Source: Nitrosomonas sp.
GTDB lineage: Bacteria > Pseudomonadota > Gammaproteobacteria > Burkholderiales > Nitrosomonadaceae
Assembly (NCBI GenBank): GCA_024281995.1
Contig: JAMWZW010000011.1
Coordinates: 37,572 to 101,571, forward strand
Length of the DNA stretch: 64,000 nt
Direction: 5' to 3'
The notes below the pieces were generated by a model, which saw only the letters and a list, made by a program, of their open reading frames with translations, made no database searches and had not been told where the DNA came from. The position numbers and the translations under genes were made by a program. Positions 1-7,702 of the stretch are shown here, one piece after another. Position 1 is the first letter of the stretch. The number at the start of each line of letters is the position of its first letter.

Positions 1-462
1 GCCTGGCTGGATGGGCAAATGAGTGAATGGGCTTGGAATTGGCTTCAGATTGAAACCGGGCAATTGATTCAAGGTACATTGTTTACCATGTTGATAGCGT
101 ATTTAATACGGTTTATGGCAGTCAGCCATTATCCCATTGATAGTGCGATGCACCGTATCACCTCGAACATCGACGAGGCGGCGATGAGCTTGGGAATACA
201 TGGCTGGGAAATGATTCGAAAAATACATGTGCCAATATTGCGACCGGGTATTTTCACGGCAGCTACCTTGGTATTTGTCGATGTCATGAAGGAAATGCCG
301 ATTACGCTGATGACACGTCCATTCGGCTGGGACACCCTAGCGGTGCGGATTTTTGAAATGACTTCAGAAGGACAATGGGAGCAAGCGGCTGTACCTGCTG
401 TGACACTCGTGCTGGCCGGGTTAATACCCATTTTCTTGTTTATGCGCCAAACTGAAAAATAG
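1..462 (+). CDS. ABC transporter permease, C-terminal part (iron(III)-type), cut by window start
   Basis: The reading frame is open from base 1, so only the last 153 residues are seen. It is an integral inner-membrane permease of the FbpB/ThiP type. The part present carries the cytoplasmic EAA loop (DEAAMSLG followed by IHVPILRPG), which docks on the ATPase, and ends in a hydrophobic segment just before the stop. The stop is followed four bases later by the ATG of an ATPase gene whose closest-looking family is the iron(III)/thiamine/sulfate group, so the two form one importer. The periplasmic binding protein is presumably upstream, outside the window. The substrate cannot be decided from this fragment; iron(III) is the usual one for this pairing. 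Confidence 0.8.
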   Translation, partial: AWLDGQMSEWAWNWLQIETGQLIQGTLFTMLIAYLIRFMAVSHYPIDSAMHRITSNIDEAAMSLGIHGWEMIRKIHVPILRPGIFTAATLVFVDVMKEMPITLMTRPFGWDTLAVRIFEMTSEGQWEQAAVPAVTLVLAGLIPIFLFMRQTEK

Positions 463-466
463 ATTG

Positions 467-1540
467 ATGGATCAAATATTGCTACAGTTAAAGAATGTCA
501 GACAAGCTTATGGCGAGCAAGTCGTGATTCACGATATATCCTTGATTTTACGAAAGGGTCAGATTGGTTGTTTACTGGGTCCGAGTGGTTGCGGTAAGAC
601 TACTGCGTTACGGTGCATTGCTGGTTTTGAACGAATCTCAGCAGGTAAAATATTGCTCAATGGCGCTTGTGTGAGCAATGCAAATTTTTGTATGCCGCCG
701 GAACAAAGGCGTATCGGTATGGTTTTTCAGGATTACGCTTTGTTTCCCCACCTCAATGTGGCTGACAATATTGGTTTTGGTTTGCATCGATTAACCAAAG
801 CAGAGCGCGAGTGGCGAGTTGATGAATTGCTACGGATTGTGCATTTAACCGGCTTATCTAAGCAATACCCGCATCAATTATCAGGTGGACAGCAACAACG
901 CGTAGCACTTGCACGCGCATTGGCGCCAAGGCCCGCATTGATGCTGTTGGATGAACCTTTCTCTAATTTGGATGTAAGTTTACGTCAGCAGTTAAGCATG
1001 GAAGTGCGCAATATTCTCAAGGATCAGGGAATTACTGCTATTTTGGTAACGCACGACCAAGCTGAAGCGTTTGCTATTGCAGATGAGATTGGTGTTATGT
1101 TTCAGGGTGAAATTCAACAATGGGATACTGCTTTTAATCTCTATCATCGTCCTATCAATCGTTTTGTTGCAGATTTTATTGGTCAAGGTGTATTTTTACC
1201 GGGTAAGATTATTGATGATCAGCATGTTGAGATCGAGTTAGGGATACTAAAAAATGTAGTCTCGCAGCAATGGGAATCAGGTTATGATAAAAATGCTAAG
1301 GACTGTGTGGTTGATGTATTATTACGACCAGATGATATCGTCTATGATGACAGTAGCTTGATGCGAGCAACAGTGGTTTATAAAGCATTCCTTGGCGCAG
1401 AAATTTTATATACACTATGCCTTAATAGTGGTGCTAAAGTGTTATCATTGATTCCTAGTCATCATAATCACATGATTGGTCAAGAAATCGGTATCCGTTT
1501 AGAAATTGATCATATCGTAGCCTTTAAACAAGCGCTATAA
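467..1540 (+). CDS. ABC transporter ATP-binding protein, FbpC-like
   Basis: This is the cytoplasmic ATPase of the importer whose permease precedes it. All nucleotide-binding motifs are present in order: Walker A GPSGCGKTT near residue 40, Q-loop (VFQDYALFPH), ABC signature LSGGQQQR, Walker B LMLLDEP with catalytic Glu, and the switch histidine in VTHDQAE. The last ~110 residues form a TOBE-like regulatory domain as in FbpC, and the length (357 aa) fits that family. A TTG lies one codon upstream of the chosen ATG; the ATG is preferred. The gene is translationally close to the permease. Iron(III) is inferred as substrate from family resemblance only; sulfate, thiamine or phosphonate transport cannot be excluded. 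Confidence 0.88.
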   Translation: MDQILLQLKNVRQAYGEQVVIHDISLILRKGQIGCLLGPSGCGKTTALRCIAGFERISAGKILLNGACVSNANFCMPPEQRRIGMVFQDYALFPHLNVADNIGFGLHRLTKAEREWRVDELLRIVHLTGLSKQYPHQLSGGQQQRVALARALAPRPALMLLDEPFSNLDVSLRQQLSMEVRNILKDQGITAILVTHDQAEAFAIADEIGVMFQGEIQQWDTAFNLYHRPINRFVADFIGQGVFLPGKIIDDQHVEIELGILKNVVSQQWESGYDKNAKDCVVDVLLRPDDIVYDDSSLMRATVVYKAFLGAEILYTLCLNSGAKVLSLIPSHHNHMIGQEIGIRLEIDHIVAFKQAL

Positions 1541-1764
1541 TTGTGCGAAGAGTGATTAAAACAAAAAATAAATGAAATTTTTATAGATTTTTCGATTACT
1601 TTTAAAAATGACACTTCCCTTTTAACCCTTTTTTCTATAGCATAACGAGCCGTTAGTATTTATACCTTTCTATAACTTCCAATGCCCCCCGTTGTTAATT
1701 AGTATTTCAGAAATAATGTTGGGGTTTATTACGCTTAAACCTGAATTATTTAAATGAGGATCCT

Positions 1765-2091
1765 ATGAGTCAGCATATTCATTACGTTACTGATGCTAAT
1801 TTTGAAGCAGAAGTCTTACAATCAACAACGCCTGTGCTTGTTGATTACTGGGCCGAATGGTGTGGTCCATGCAAAATGATAGCGCCGATACTGGATGAGA
1901 TTGCAAGTGAATATGGTGATCGCCTAAAGGTAGCTAAATTGAATATTGATGAAAATCAAATAACACCCCCAAAATATGGTATTCGTGGTATTCCGACCTT
2001 AATGATTTTTAAGAATGGAACCATCGAAGCAACTAAAGTGGGGGCATTATCAAAATCACAATTGACAGCATTTATTGACAGTCATATTTAA
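1765..2091 (+). CDS. trxA: Thioredoxin 1
   Basis: A 108-aa cytoplasmic dithiol-disulfide oxidoreductase that keeps protein cysteines reduced with electrons from thioredoxin reductase. The active site WCGPC sits at Cys33 and Cys36 and the cis-proline motif GIPT follows near residue 75; the size is the usual one for TrxA. A Shine-Dalgarno AGGA lies about 6 bases before the ATG. The 220-bp AT-rich space upstream suggests its own promoter, but I see no clean -35/-10 pair. Its position just ahead of rho is the common proteobacterial trxA-rho arrangement. Confidence 0.97.
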   Translation: MSQHIHYVTDANFEAEVLQSTTPVLVDYWAEWCGPCKMIAPILDEIASEYGDRLKVAKLNIDENQITPPKYGIRGIPTLMIFKNGTIEATKVGALSKSQLTAFIDSHI

Positions 2092-2232
2092 ACTCGCTAG
2101 TCTAATAAATAAATGTGTGGGATCAATAATTTTTGCAAAGATCGCACGACCTATTTGATTATCCCATCCGTAATAATTTTCCTTCCAATATCCTGATTTT
2201 TCACCCAGTATTATTTTTTCACGAGCTTTTTC

Positions 2233-3492
2233 ATGCGCTTATCTGATCTGAAAAACTTACATGTCACAGAACTAGTAAAAATGGCCGTCGAAAACGAAAT
2301 CGATGGCGCCAATCGAATGCGAAAACAGGATTTAATTTTCGCTTTACTTAAAAATCAAGCACGTAAGGGTGAAAATATATATGGTCATGGAACTCTGGAA
2401 GTATTGCAAGATGGCTTTGGCTTTCTGCGTTCTCCAGATACTTCGTATTTGGCCGGTCCGGATGACATTTATATTTCTCCTAGCCAAATTAGGCGGTTCA
2501 ATCTTCATACGGGAGATTCTATCGATGGTGAAATTCGTCCTCCAAAAGATGGCGAACGTTACTTTGCGTTGGTAAAGGTTGATAAGGTTAATAATGAACC
2601 GCCGGAAAATTCCAAACAAAAAATTCTGTTTGAAAACCTGACCCCGTTATTTCCTGATGAACGATTGGTTCTTGAACGAGATATCAAAGCAGAAGAGAAC
2701 ATTACAGGCCGCATTATTGATCTGATTGCACCCATTGGCAAAGGCCAACGTGGATTGCTGGTTGCCAGCCCAAAATCAGGTAAAACAGTCATGTTGCAAC
2801 ATATTGCACATGCGATCGCAGCGAATTATCCGGATGTGATTCTAATGGTGCTGTTGATTGATGAACGCCCTGAAGAAGTAACGGATATGATTCGATCTGT
2901 GAGAGGAGAAGTAATTTCCTCTACGTTTGATGAATCAGCCATGCGGCATGTGCAAGTAGCCGATATGGTGATTGAAAAAGCCAAGCGTCTGGTTGAACAT
3001 AAAAAAGATGTCGTAATTTTACTAGATTCAATTACGCGGCTGGCCCGTGCATATAACACGGTAGTGCCAGCTTCAGGAAAGGTACTGACAGGTGGTGTAG
3101 ACGCAAGTGCGTTGCAACGGCCAAAACGATTCTTTGGTGCTGCTCGAAATGTTGAAGAAGGAGGATCGCTGACGATTATTGCCACAGCATTAATTGATAC
3201 CGGGTCCCGCATGGATGATGTCATTTATGAAGAATTTAAGGGTACCGGCAATATGGAGATACATCTTGATCGACGTATGGCTGAAAAGCGTATCTACCCA
3301 GCAATTAATGTAAATCGATCAGGTACACGCCGCGAAGAATTGTTAATTGCGCCAGATGTATTACAAAAAATATGGGTGTTGCGTAAATTACTGCATCCTA
3401 TGGATGATATGGATGCTATGGCATTTTTATTGGATAAGATTAAAGCAACTAAGAATAATTCTGATTTTTTTGATTCTATGAGAAGAGTGTGA
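2233..3492 (+). CDS. rho: Transcription termination factor Rho
   Basis: Hexameric RNA-dependent ATPase and helicase that ends transcription at rho-dependent sites. The protein is 419 aa, the same length as E. coli Rho. It has the N-terminal Rho-N helical domain (about 1-45), the RNA-binding cold-shock-like fold (50-125, with GFGFLRSP), the P-loop ASPKSGKT at about 179-185, Walker [10 protein letters not shown], and the conserved Q/R-loop regions to the C-terminus. It follows trxA by 141 bp and precedes rpmE, the usual order. There is nothing unusual in the sequence. Confidence 0.98.
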   Translation: MRLSDLKNLHVTELVKMAVENEIDGANRMRKQDLIFALLKNQARKGENIYGHGTLEVLQDGFGFLRSPDTSYLAGPDDIYISPSQIRRFNLHTGDSIDGEIRPPKDGERYFALVKVDKVNNEPPENSKQKILFENLTPLFPDERLVLERDIKAEENITGRIIDLIAPIGKGQRGLLVASPKSGKTVMLQHIAHAIAANYPDVILMVLLIDERPEEVTDMIRSVRGEVISSTFDESAMRHVQVADMVIEKAKRLVEHKKDVVILLDSITRLARAYNTVVPASGKVLTGGVDASALQRPKRFFGAARNVEEGGSLTIIATALIDTGSRMDDVIYEEFKGTGNMEIHLDRRMAEKRIYPAINVNRSGTRREELLIAPDVLQKIWVLRKLLHPMDDMDAMAFLLDKIKATKNNSDFFDSMRRV

Positions 3493-3604
3493 GCATAGTT
3501 TTTATGCTTGCACCGATAAGCGCATTAAAGGATAATGCCAAACTTTTTAATAACTTCTTAATCTTTCTTTTAAGAAGACAACGGAATAATTGAGGATATT
3601 AACG

Positions 3605-3817
3605 ATGAAAGAAGGTATTCATCCAGATTACCACGAGATAACAGTTACTTGCAGTTGTGGAAATGTTTTTAAAACTCGCTCAACTATGAACAAGGCTTTG
3701 AGCATTGAAGTTTGTTCACTTTGCCATCCATTTTATACCGGCAAGCAAAAGATTGTTGATACTGCGGGAAGGGTTGAAAAATTCCGCCAGAAATACAGCA
3801 AGAATGCAACGAAATAA
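3605..3817 (+). CDS. rpmE: 50S ribosomal protein L31, zinc-binding form
   Basis: A 70-aa large-subunit ribosomal protein. The four zinc ligands Cys16, Cys18, Cys37 and Cys40 are all present, so this is the zinc-containing form rather than the Cys-less paralogue made in zinc starvation. An in-frame TTG lies 15 bases upstream, but the ATG at 3605 is preferred: it has a TGAGGA ribosome site at 3591-3596 and gives the normal MKEGIHP start. A weak hairpin (CTTCTTAA / TTAAGAAG, 3554-3577) lies between rho and this gene. Confidence 0.95.
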   Translation: MKEGIHPDYHEITVTCSCGNVFKTRSTMNKALSIEVCSLCHPFYTGKQKIVDTAGRVEKFRQKYSKNATK

Positions 3818-3831
3818 TCTTTCAATACTGT

Positions 3832-3868
3832 AAATGGAAACGCAACCATTTCCATTTGTCGTTTATTA
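3832..3868 (+). terminator. Likely rho-independent terminator after rpmE
   Basis: A perfect 9-bp inverted repeat, AAATGGAAA at 3832-3840 and TTTCCATTT at 3849-3857, with an 8-base loop, is followed by a T-rich stretch (GTCGTTTATTATT). It lies 15 bases after the rpmE stop. The stem is AT-rich, so termination may be only partial. Confidence 0.55.
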
Positions 3869-3962
3869 TTAGCGCAAGACAAATCGCAGGATGAATGTAA
3901 AGCAAATAACCTCTACTCCCTTTAGAAATTAATTTCCGCTCACAATCTCTTGTAGAGGTTAA

Positions 3963-4283
3963 TCAATAATGCACTGCAAGCCAGACAGTTTCATTATTAG
4001 GGTCAGTCCATATGACTTTATGTTTTTTATGTGAGGGAATATTAATATAATCACCCTCACTGAGTTTTATTGCTGATTGATCTTCAAAGGAGAGCACTGC
4101 GTTCCCTTTTATTACCATTACCCATTCATTTTTTTCTTGATCATACCACTCAGATTCAAGGGATTTGTGACCTTTTGAAACAATTCTTTGAATAGTTACG
4201 CTATTGTGCTGTAGTAAAGTTTCGAATAATTCTTGATTCAACTTGTGAGGGATATTTACAAGAATATTTTGTGGTTTAATCAT
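3963..4283 (-). CDS. Small cupin-domain protein
   Basis: A 106-aa single-domain cupin, probably cytoplasmic (no signal peptide). The cupin core is visible: GHKSLESEWYDQ with an acidic residue, then EWVMVIKGNAVLSFED, then the second motif LSEGDYINIPSHKKHKVIW with its histidines. These residues normally hold a metal ion. Small cupins of this kind have very varied roles, including sensing, isomerisation and oxygenation, so no reaction is assigned. It stands alone on the minus strand, convergent with rpmE, and an AT-rich 480-bp gap separates it from the divergent regulators. Confidence 0.75.
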   Translation of the reverse strand: MIKPQNILVNIPHKLNQELFETLLQHNSVTIQRIVSKGHKSLESEWYDQEKNEWVMVIKGNAVLSFEDQSAIKLSEGDYINIPSHKKHKVIWTDPNNETVWLAVHY

Positions 4284-4765
4284 AAATATTTTTACCTTAA
4301 AAAGATAATCGGATTTCGCATGGGTAGTAAAGAATTTTAAGTCTAGTAGTCGTTAAGCCTGCTGAATTTTTCCTTTAACTTAACTTCCAGAATGTAGTAT
4401 AGCTTGCAGTACCATTCAATAAAAATTAGGTAATTCTGCTTTTTTTCCACCGCCGCATCTAAACTTCAGTTTTTTTTCAATGGCGCTAAATTGTGTGTTC
4501 TTGCTCAAGATCAAAGTCTGTAACTAGTAATAGGATATATTGCATTAAATTTTAGTGGGGTTTGTTAAAGCTACTTGTATCCTTTGACGATAAGAGAAAA
4601 ATTAATGAATGAGATAAAAAACGCTATCGAGTTTGGAGGTGCGACGAGGATGCACTTAGATGTTGATGACAATTATTTTCTTAGTGATAAAAATCACGTA
4701 ATTAATAATTATCAACAGCGATAATTGGTTGCAGTCGCATTATTCTTAATAATAGTAATTAATAA
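4284..4765. other. Intergenic region, 482 bp, AT-rich
   Basis: The region lies between the divergent cupin gene and the first LuxR-type regulator. It should hold promoters for both, but I could not pick a convincing -35/-10 pair. It contains one short open frame (4605-4724), listed separately. No RNA gene or mobile-element end was recognised. Confidence 0.5.
4605..4724 (+). CDS. Possible 39-aa small protein
   Basis: An open frame from ATG 4605 (MNEIKNAIEFGG...) to TAA, lying 40-80 bp before the first regulator gene. The upstream bases (AAGAGAAAAATTA) are only a weak ribosome site. The peptide has no signal sequence and no recognisable family. It could be a leader peptide or simply chance in AT-rich DNA. 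Confidence 0.2.
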   Translation: MNEIKNAIEFGGATRMHLDVDDNYFLSDKNHVINNYQQR

Positions 4766-4804
4766 GTGTCTCAATTCATAGATTACAAGTGTTTAAGTAT
4801 TCCA

Positions 4805-5482
4805 ATGGTTGATCCTATAAATATTCGTATAATCGTCGCTGAGAGTTCTGATCTTGTTCGTATCGGTTTGTGTTCATTGTTTAAAAATTATGCTGCGATT
4901 AGTGTAGTTGCAGAAACCGATTGTTTGGAAGATTTATTAAGCCTTACGGCACAATATAAGCCAGATGTCATTCTGCTTGATCTGCAAATGGGTGGTAGTA
5001 GTTATGCCCAGTATATTAATGAATTGCTAAGTGTATCCCCATGCAGCAAAATATTAGCTTTAGCTTACGATGATGACAAGAATCTATATTTACAAGCATC
5101 TCGATCGGGTGTGTCGGGGATTATTAATAAGGGATACTCATGTAAGTTGTTACTAAAAGCTATTCATGCCGTGCATGCGGGTCAGATTTGGTTTGAGCGA
5201 CATTATATAACGCAATTAACTCAGCAAAAACAATTGATTCCGGATTCATCGCTCGTATTGCAAACCAGTGGGACAGAATTAGATGATTCAAATCTGAGCA
5301 ATAGTGAGCGCCGTATTGCTCTCCTTGCTTGTAAGGGATTTTCTGCAAAAGAGATTAGTAGACAATATTCAATTACCGAAGGAACTGTACGCAATCAGCT
5401 TTCGGCAATTTATAAGAAAATGCGTGTCAAAAAACAAATCGAGCTTTGCCTGAAGGCGCCACTCTATAATTACTTCCGATAA
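4805..5482 (+). CDS. NarL/FixJ-type response regulator (first of a tandem pair)
   Basis: A two-domain DNA-binding regulator. The receiver domain (about 1-125) keeps the phospho-acceptor aspartate (Asp59, in PDVILLDLQM) and the conserved lysine (Lys109, in GIINKG). The usual acidic pair after the first strand is only Glu13-Ser14, so phosphorylation may be altered. The C-terminal LuxR-type helix-turn-helix (about 170-220) contains SNSERRIALLACKGFSAKEIS and TEGTVRNQLSAIYKKM. No sensor kinase is nearby. An alternative GTG at 4766 would add 13 residues; the ATG matches the paralogue's start better. The coding end is shorter than in the paralogue because of an in-frame TAA. Confidence 0.82.
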   Translation: MVDPINIRIIVAESSDLVRIGLCSLFKNYAAISVVAETDCLEDLLSLTAQYKPDVILLDLQMGGSSYAQYINELLSVSPCSKILALAYDDDKNLYLQASRSGVSGIINKGYSCKLLLKAIHAVHAGQIWFERHYITQLTQQKQLIPDSSLVLQTSGTELDDSNLSNSERRIALLACKGFSAKEISRQYSITEGTVRNQLSAIYKKMRVKKQIELCLKAPLYNYFR

Positions 5483-5738
5483 TCCTACATGATTGGGATA
5501 TTTGTCCCAGAATAAACAATTAATAATTATTTTCCGGGGACAAATGACATCTATTCTTCACAAAGTAGATTTGATAAAATAATCAATCAAATTAGAGAGA
5601 TAGTTATTAAGTAATACATTGTAAATTCTAATTAATTCTTGTGAGTCTCAGAAAAATAATACTACCGGAATGATTTTGATGAAGGCTCTCAAAAAAACTC
5701 AGTCTTTGTTATATGGTTATTGGTAGGTAATTAAAGAC

Positions 5739-6464
5739 GTGACTGAGCAATCTTATGTAAAGATTCGTGTAATTGCGGCAGAAAGCTTTGAACTTGTGCG
5801 TATCGGCTTGCGTAAGCTTTTTGAGAATAATTCTTATATTCAATTGGTTGCGGAAACTGATTGTATTGAGAATTTGTTTAATATGACCGTACGGCATAAG
5901 CCAGATATAATTCTTGTCGATTTGCACTTAAATAATGGTAATTGTGCGGAATATATTTCAAAGCTATTAAGTGCCTGCCCTCAAAGCAAAGTACTAGCTT
6001 TTTCCGATCACAATAATGAATATACTTGCCTGGAAGCTTTTCGTTCAGGAGCAATGGGTATTATTGGCAAGCATCAATCTTCTGAATTGTTATTAAAAGC
6101 CATCCGGGCGATTCATGCAGGCCAAGTCTGGTTTGATCGTCGCATTACCAAATTGCTGTGGCAAGCACAATTTAATACAAATCAAGTACCGGAAATGAAA
6201 CTTAATCCCGAGCAAGTACAGCAATTAAAATTGCGTGATAGTGAACGTCAAATTGCCTATCTTGCGTGTAAGGGCATGTCAGCTAAAGAGATCAGCTCCT
6301 TATTACTTGTTACTGAGAAGACTGTGCGCAATCAACTCTCTGTTATTTATAAAAAAATAGGTGTGAAAAAGCAAATTGAATTGTGCCTAAAAGCTCCTCT
6401 CTACAATTACTTTAAAGATTCCTACATAGCCGGGATATTTATCCCGGAAGATCCCGAAAAATAG
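5739..6464 (+). CDS. NarL/FixJ-type response regulator (second of a tandem pair)
   Basis: A 241-aa paralogue of the regulator just upstream, clearly similar over its whole length. The phospho-acceptor is Asp61 (PDIILVDLHL), the receiver lysine lies in GIIGKHQ, and the LuxR-type helix-turn-helix contains RDSERQIAYLACKGMSAKEIS and TEKTVRNQLSVIYKKI. The acidic pair is again reduced (Glu15-Ser16). It starts with GTG; no ATG fits. The protein runs 16 residues past the point where the first copy stops. Over the stop the DNA forms a perfect hairpin, CCGGGAT and ATCCCGG around TTT, whose weaker counterpart lies after the first gene. The target genes are unknown; the oxidase operon directly downstream is one candidate. 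Confidence 0.82.
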   Translation: MTEQSYVKIRVIAAESFELVRIGLRKLFENNSYIQLVAETDCIENLFNMTVRHKPDIILVDLHLNNGNCAEYISKLLSACPQSKVLAFSDHNNEYTCLEAFRSGAMGIIGKHQSSELLLKAIRAIHAGQVWFDRRITKLLWQAQFNTNQVPEMKLNPEQVQQLKLRDSERQIAYLACKGMSAKEISSLLLVTEKTVRNQLSVIYKKIGVKKQIELCLKAPLYNYFKDSYIAGIFIPEDPEK

Positions 6465-6703
6465 GGACAACTTAGAAGCATTTTTAGGACAAATAGCATC
6501 TATTTGTCAGAAATTACCTCTGCTAGAATTATTTCTTCGATAAATTAAATAGATAGCGTGTATTAGTCTCTGCTGTCTATCTGTTAATCGTAAACTCCAA
6601 ATAAATCGTCAATTTCAAGTACAAACCCGTTCGTCGATCGAGGCAATTTTATTTTACGGCTTGTTGGAGGATTTTTTTTTACATTTAAGGAGGGATGTTA
6701 AGA

Positions 6704-7702
6704 ATGTCGTTTCAAATGAATCAACCTTGCGGTGCCATGGAGTTGTCAGAAAATTCCAATGCCACGCAATCTTCACCCCATCATGTGCTGTTAAAGCAGT
6801 TCTTGGTGGTGTTTTTAGTGTTAGCGCTAGCATTTATCGATAAGAGTCTCGCGGCAGAGCATGTTATCCAATTAACCGCCAAAGAAACGCGGGCTGATGG
6901 TTTTGGTAATGAGTTACTAGCTTATAAGATGGTAAGTCATACAGTGAATGGCCAGGACATTACAAGCCGCTACAGTTCTGAAGCTACGATTCCGGGACCA
7001 ACCATAGAATTGACTGAAGGCGATACGGTCGAGATATCAATTTTTAATGAGATTTTTAATAATGATGTACAAGTACCGGGAATCAGCAAGCAAGTTAGTA
7101 TCCATGTGCATGGGGTTCATTACAACATTCTCAGCGATGGCACACTTAAGGTGATTAATAAGGTAGATGATGAGGGTGCAGGCGCTGGTTTGGAGCCAGG
7201 AGCCGTGTATTCCGTTTATACCTACACCTGGAATGTTGCACCAGGAACTGTCGGAACATGGGCGTATCATGATCACAATTTTGAAACGCACAATGGTGCG
7301 GAACATCGAGGTCTTTTTGGGGCAATTATTGTTAATCCGATCGGCGCAGCCCATTACGCCAAAGAATATGTACTGTATCTAGGTGATGACGCATTTTGGG
7401 GCATGGAAATCAATGGTGCCACTAAGAAACAATCGAAACATGGGCCCAATCCAACATTAACCGCCAAAGAAGACACGCATGTGCGGTTTCATTTAATTGC
7501 TTTAGGTACTGATCTACATACTTTCAAGCTTAATGGTTATCAATGGTTTGATCCGGGAACCACTAATCGTATCAACGAAGTAGCGATTGGTCCGCTTGAG
7601 AAACATGTGTTTAGTATTAAAGCTGAGCATAGCGCTCACTATGAGGATAAAAATCTTTCAAACAAGCTATTGGGTATGAGAGGTAAATTTAATGTTCAGT
7701 AA
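6704..7702 (+). CDS. Two-domain multicopper oxidase subunit A: domain-1 copper sites intact, domain-2 sites lost
   Basis: A 332-aa exported protein (signal segment LLKQFLVVFLVLALAF, cleavage near LAA-EH) resembling two-domain laccases such as SLAC. Domain 1 keeps the trinuclear-centre histidines: His134 and His136 (SIHVHGVHY), His189 and His191 (WAYHDHN), followed by EHRGLFGAIIV as in SLAC. In domain 2 the family motif HTFHxHGH reads HTFKLNGY (from His272), and the HCHxxxHxxxGM stretch is missing. The mature protein has no cysteine, so it cannot bind type-1 copper. The start at 6704 is chosen because AAGGAGGG (6687-6694) lies 9 bases upstream and abuts the earlier ATG at 6695. The stop overlaps the start of the next oxidase gene. 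Confidence 0.85.
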   Translation: MSFQMNQPCGAMELSENSNATQSSPHHVLLKQFLVVFLVLALAFIDKSLAAEHVIQLTAKETRADGFGNELLAYKMVSHTVNGQDITSRYSSEATIPGPTIELTEGDTVEISIFNEIFNNDVQVPGISKQVSIHVHGVHYNILSDGTLKVINKVDDEGAGAGLEPGAVYSVYTYTWNVAPGTVGTWAYHDHNFETHNGAEHRGLFGAIIVNPIGAAHYAKEYVLYLGDDAFWGMEINGATKKQSKHGPNPTLTAKEDTHVRFHLIALGTDLHTFKLNGYQWFDPGTTNRINEVAIGPLEKHVFSIKAEHSAHYEDKNLSNKLLGMRGKFNVQ

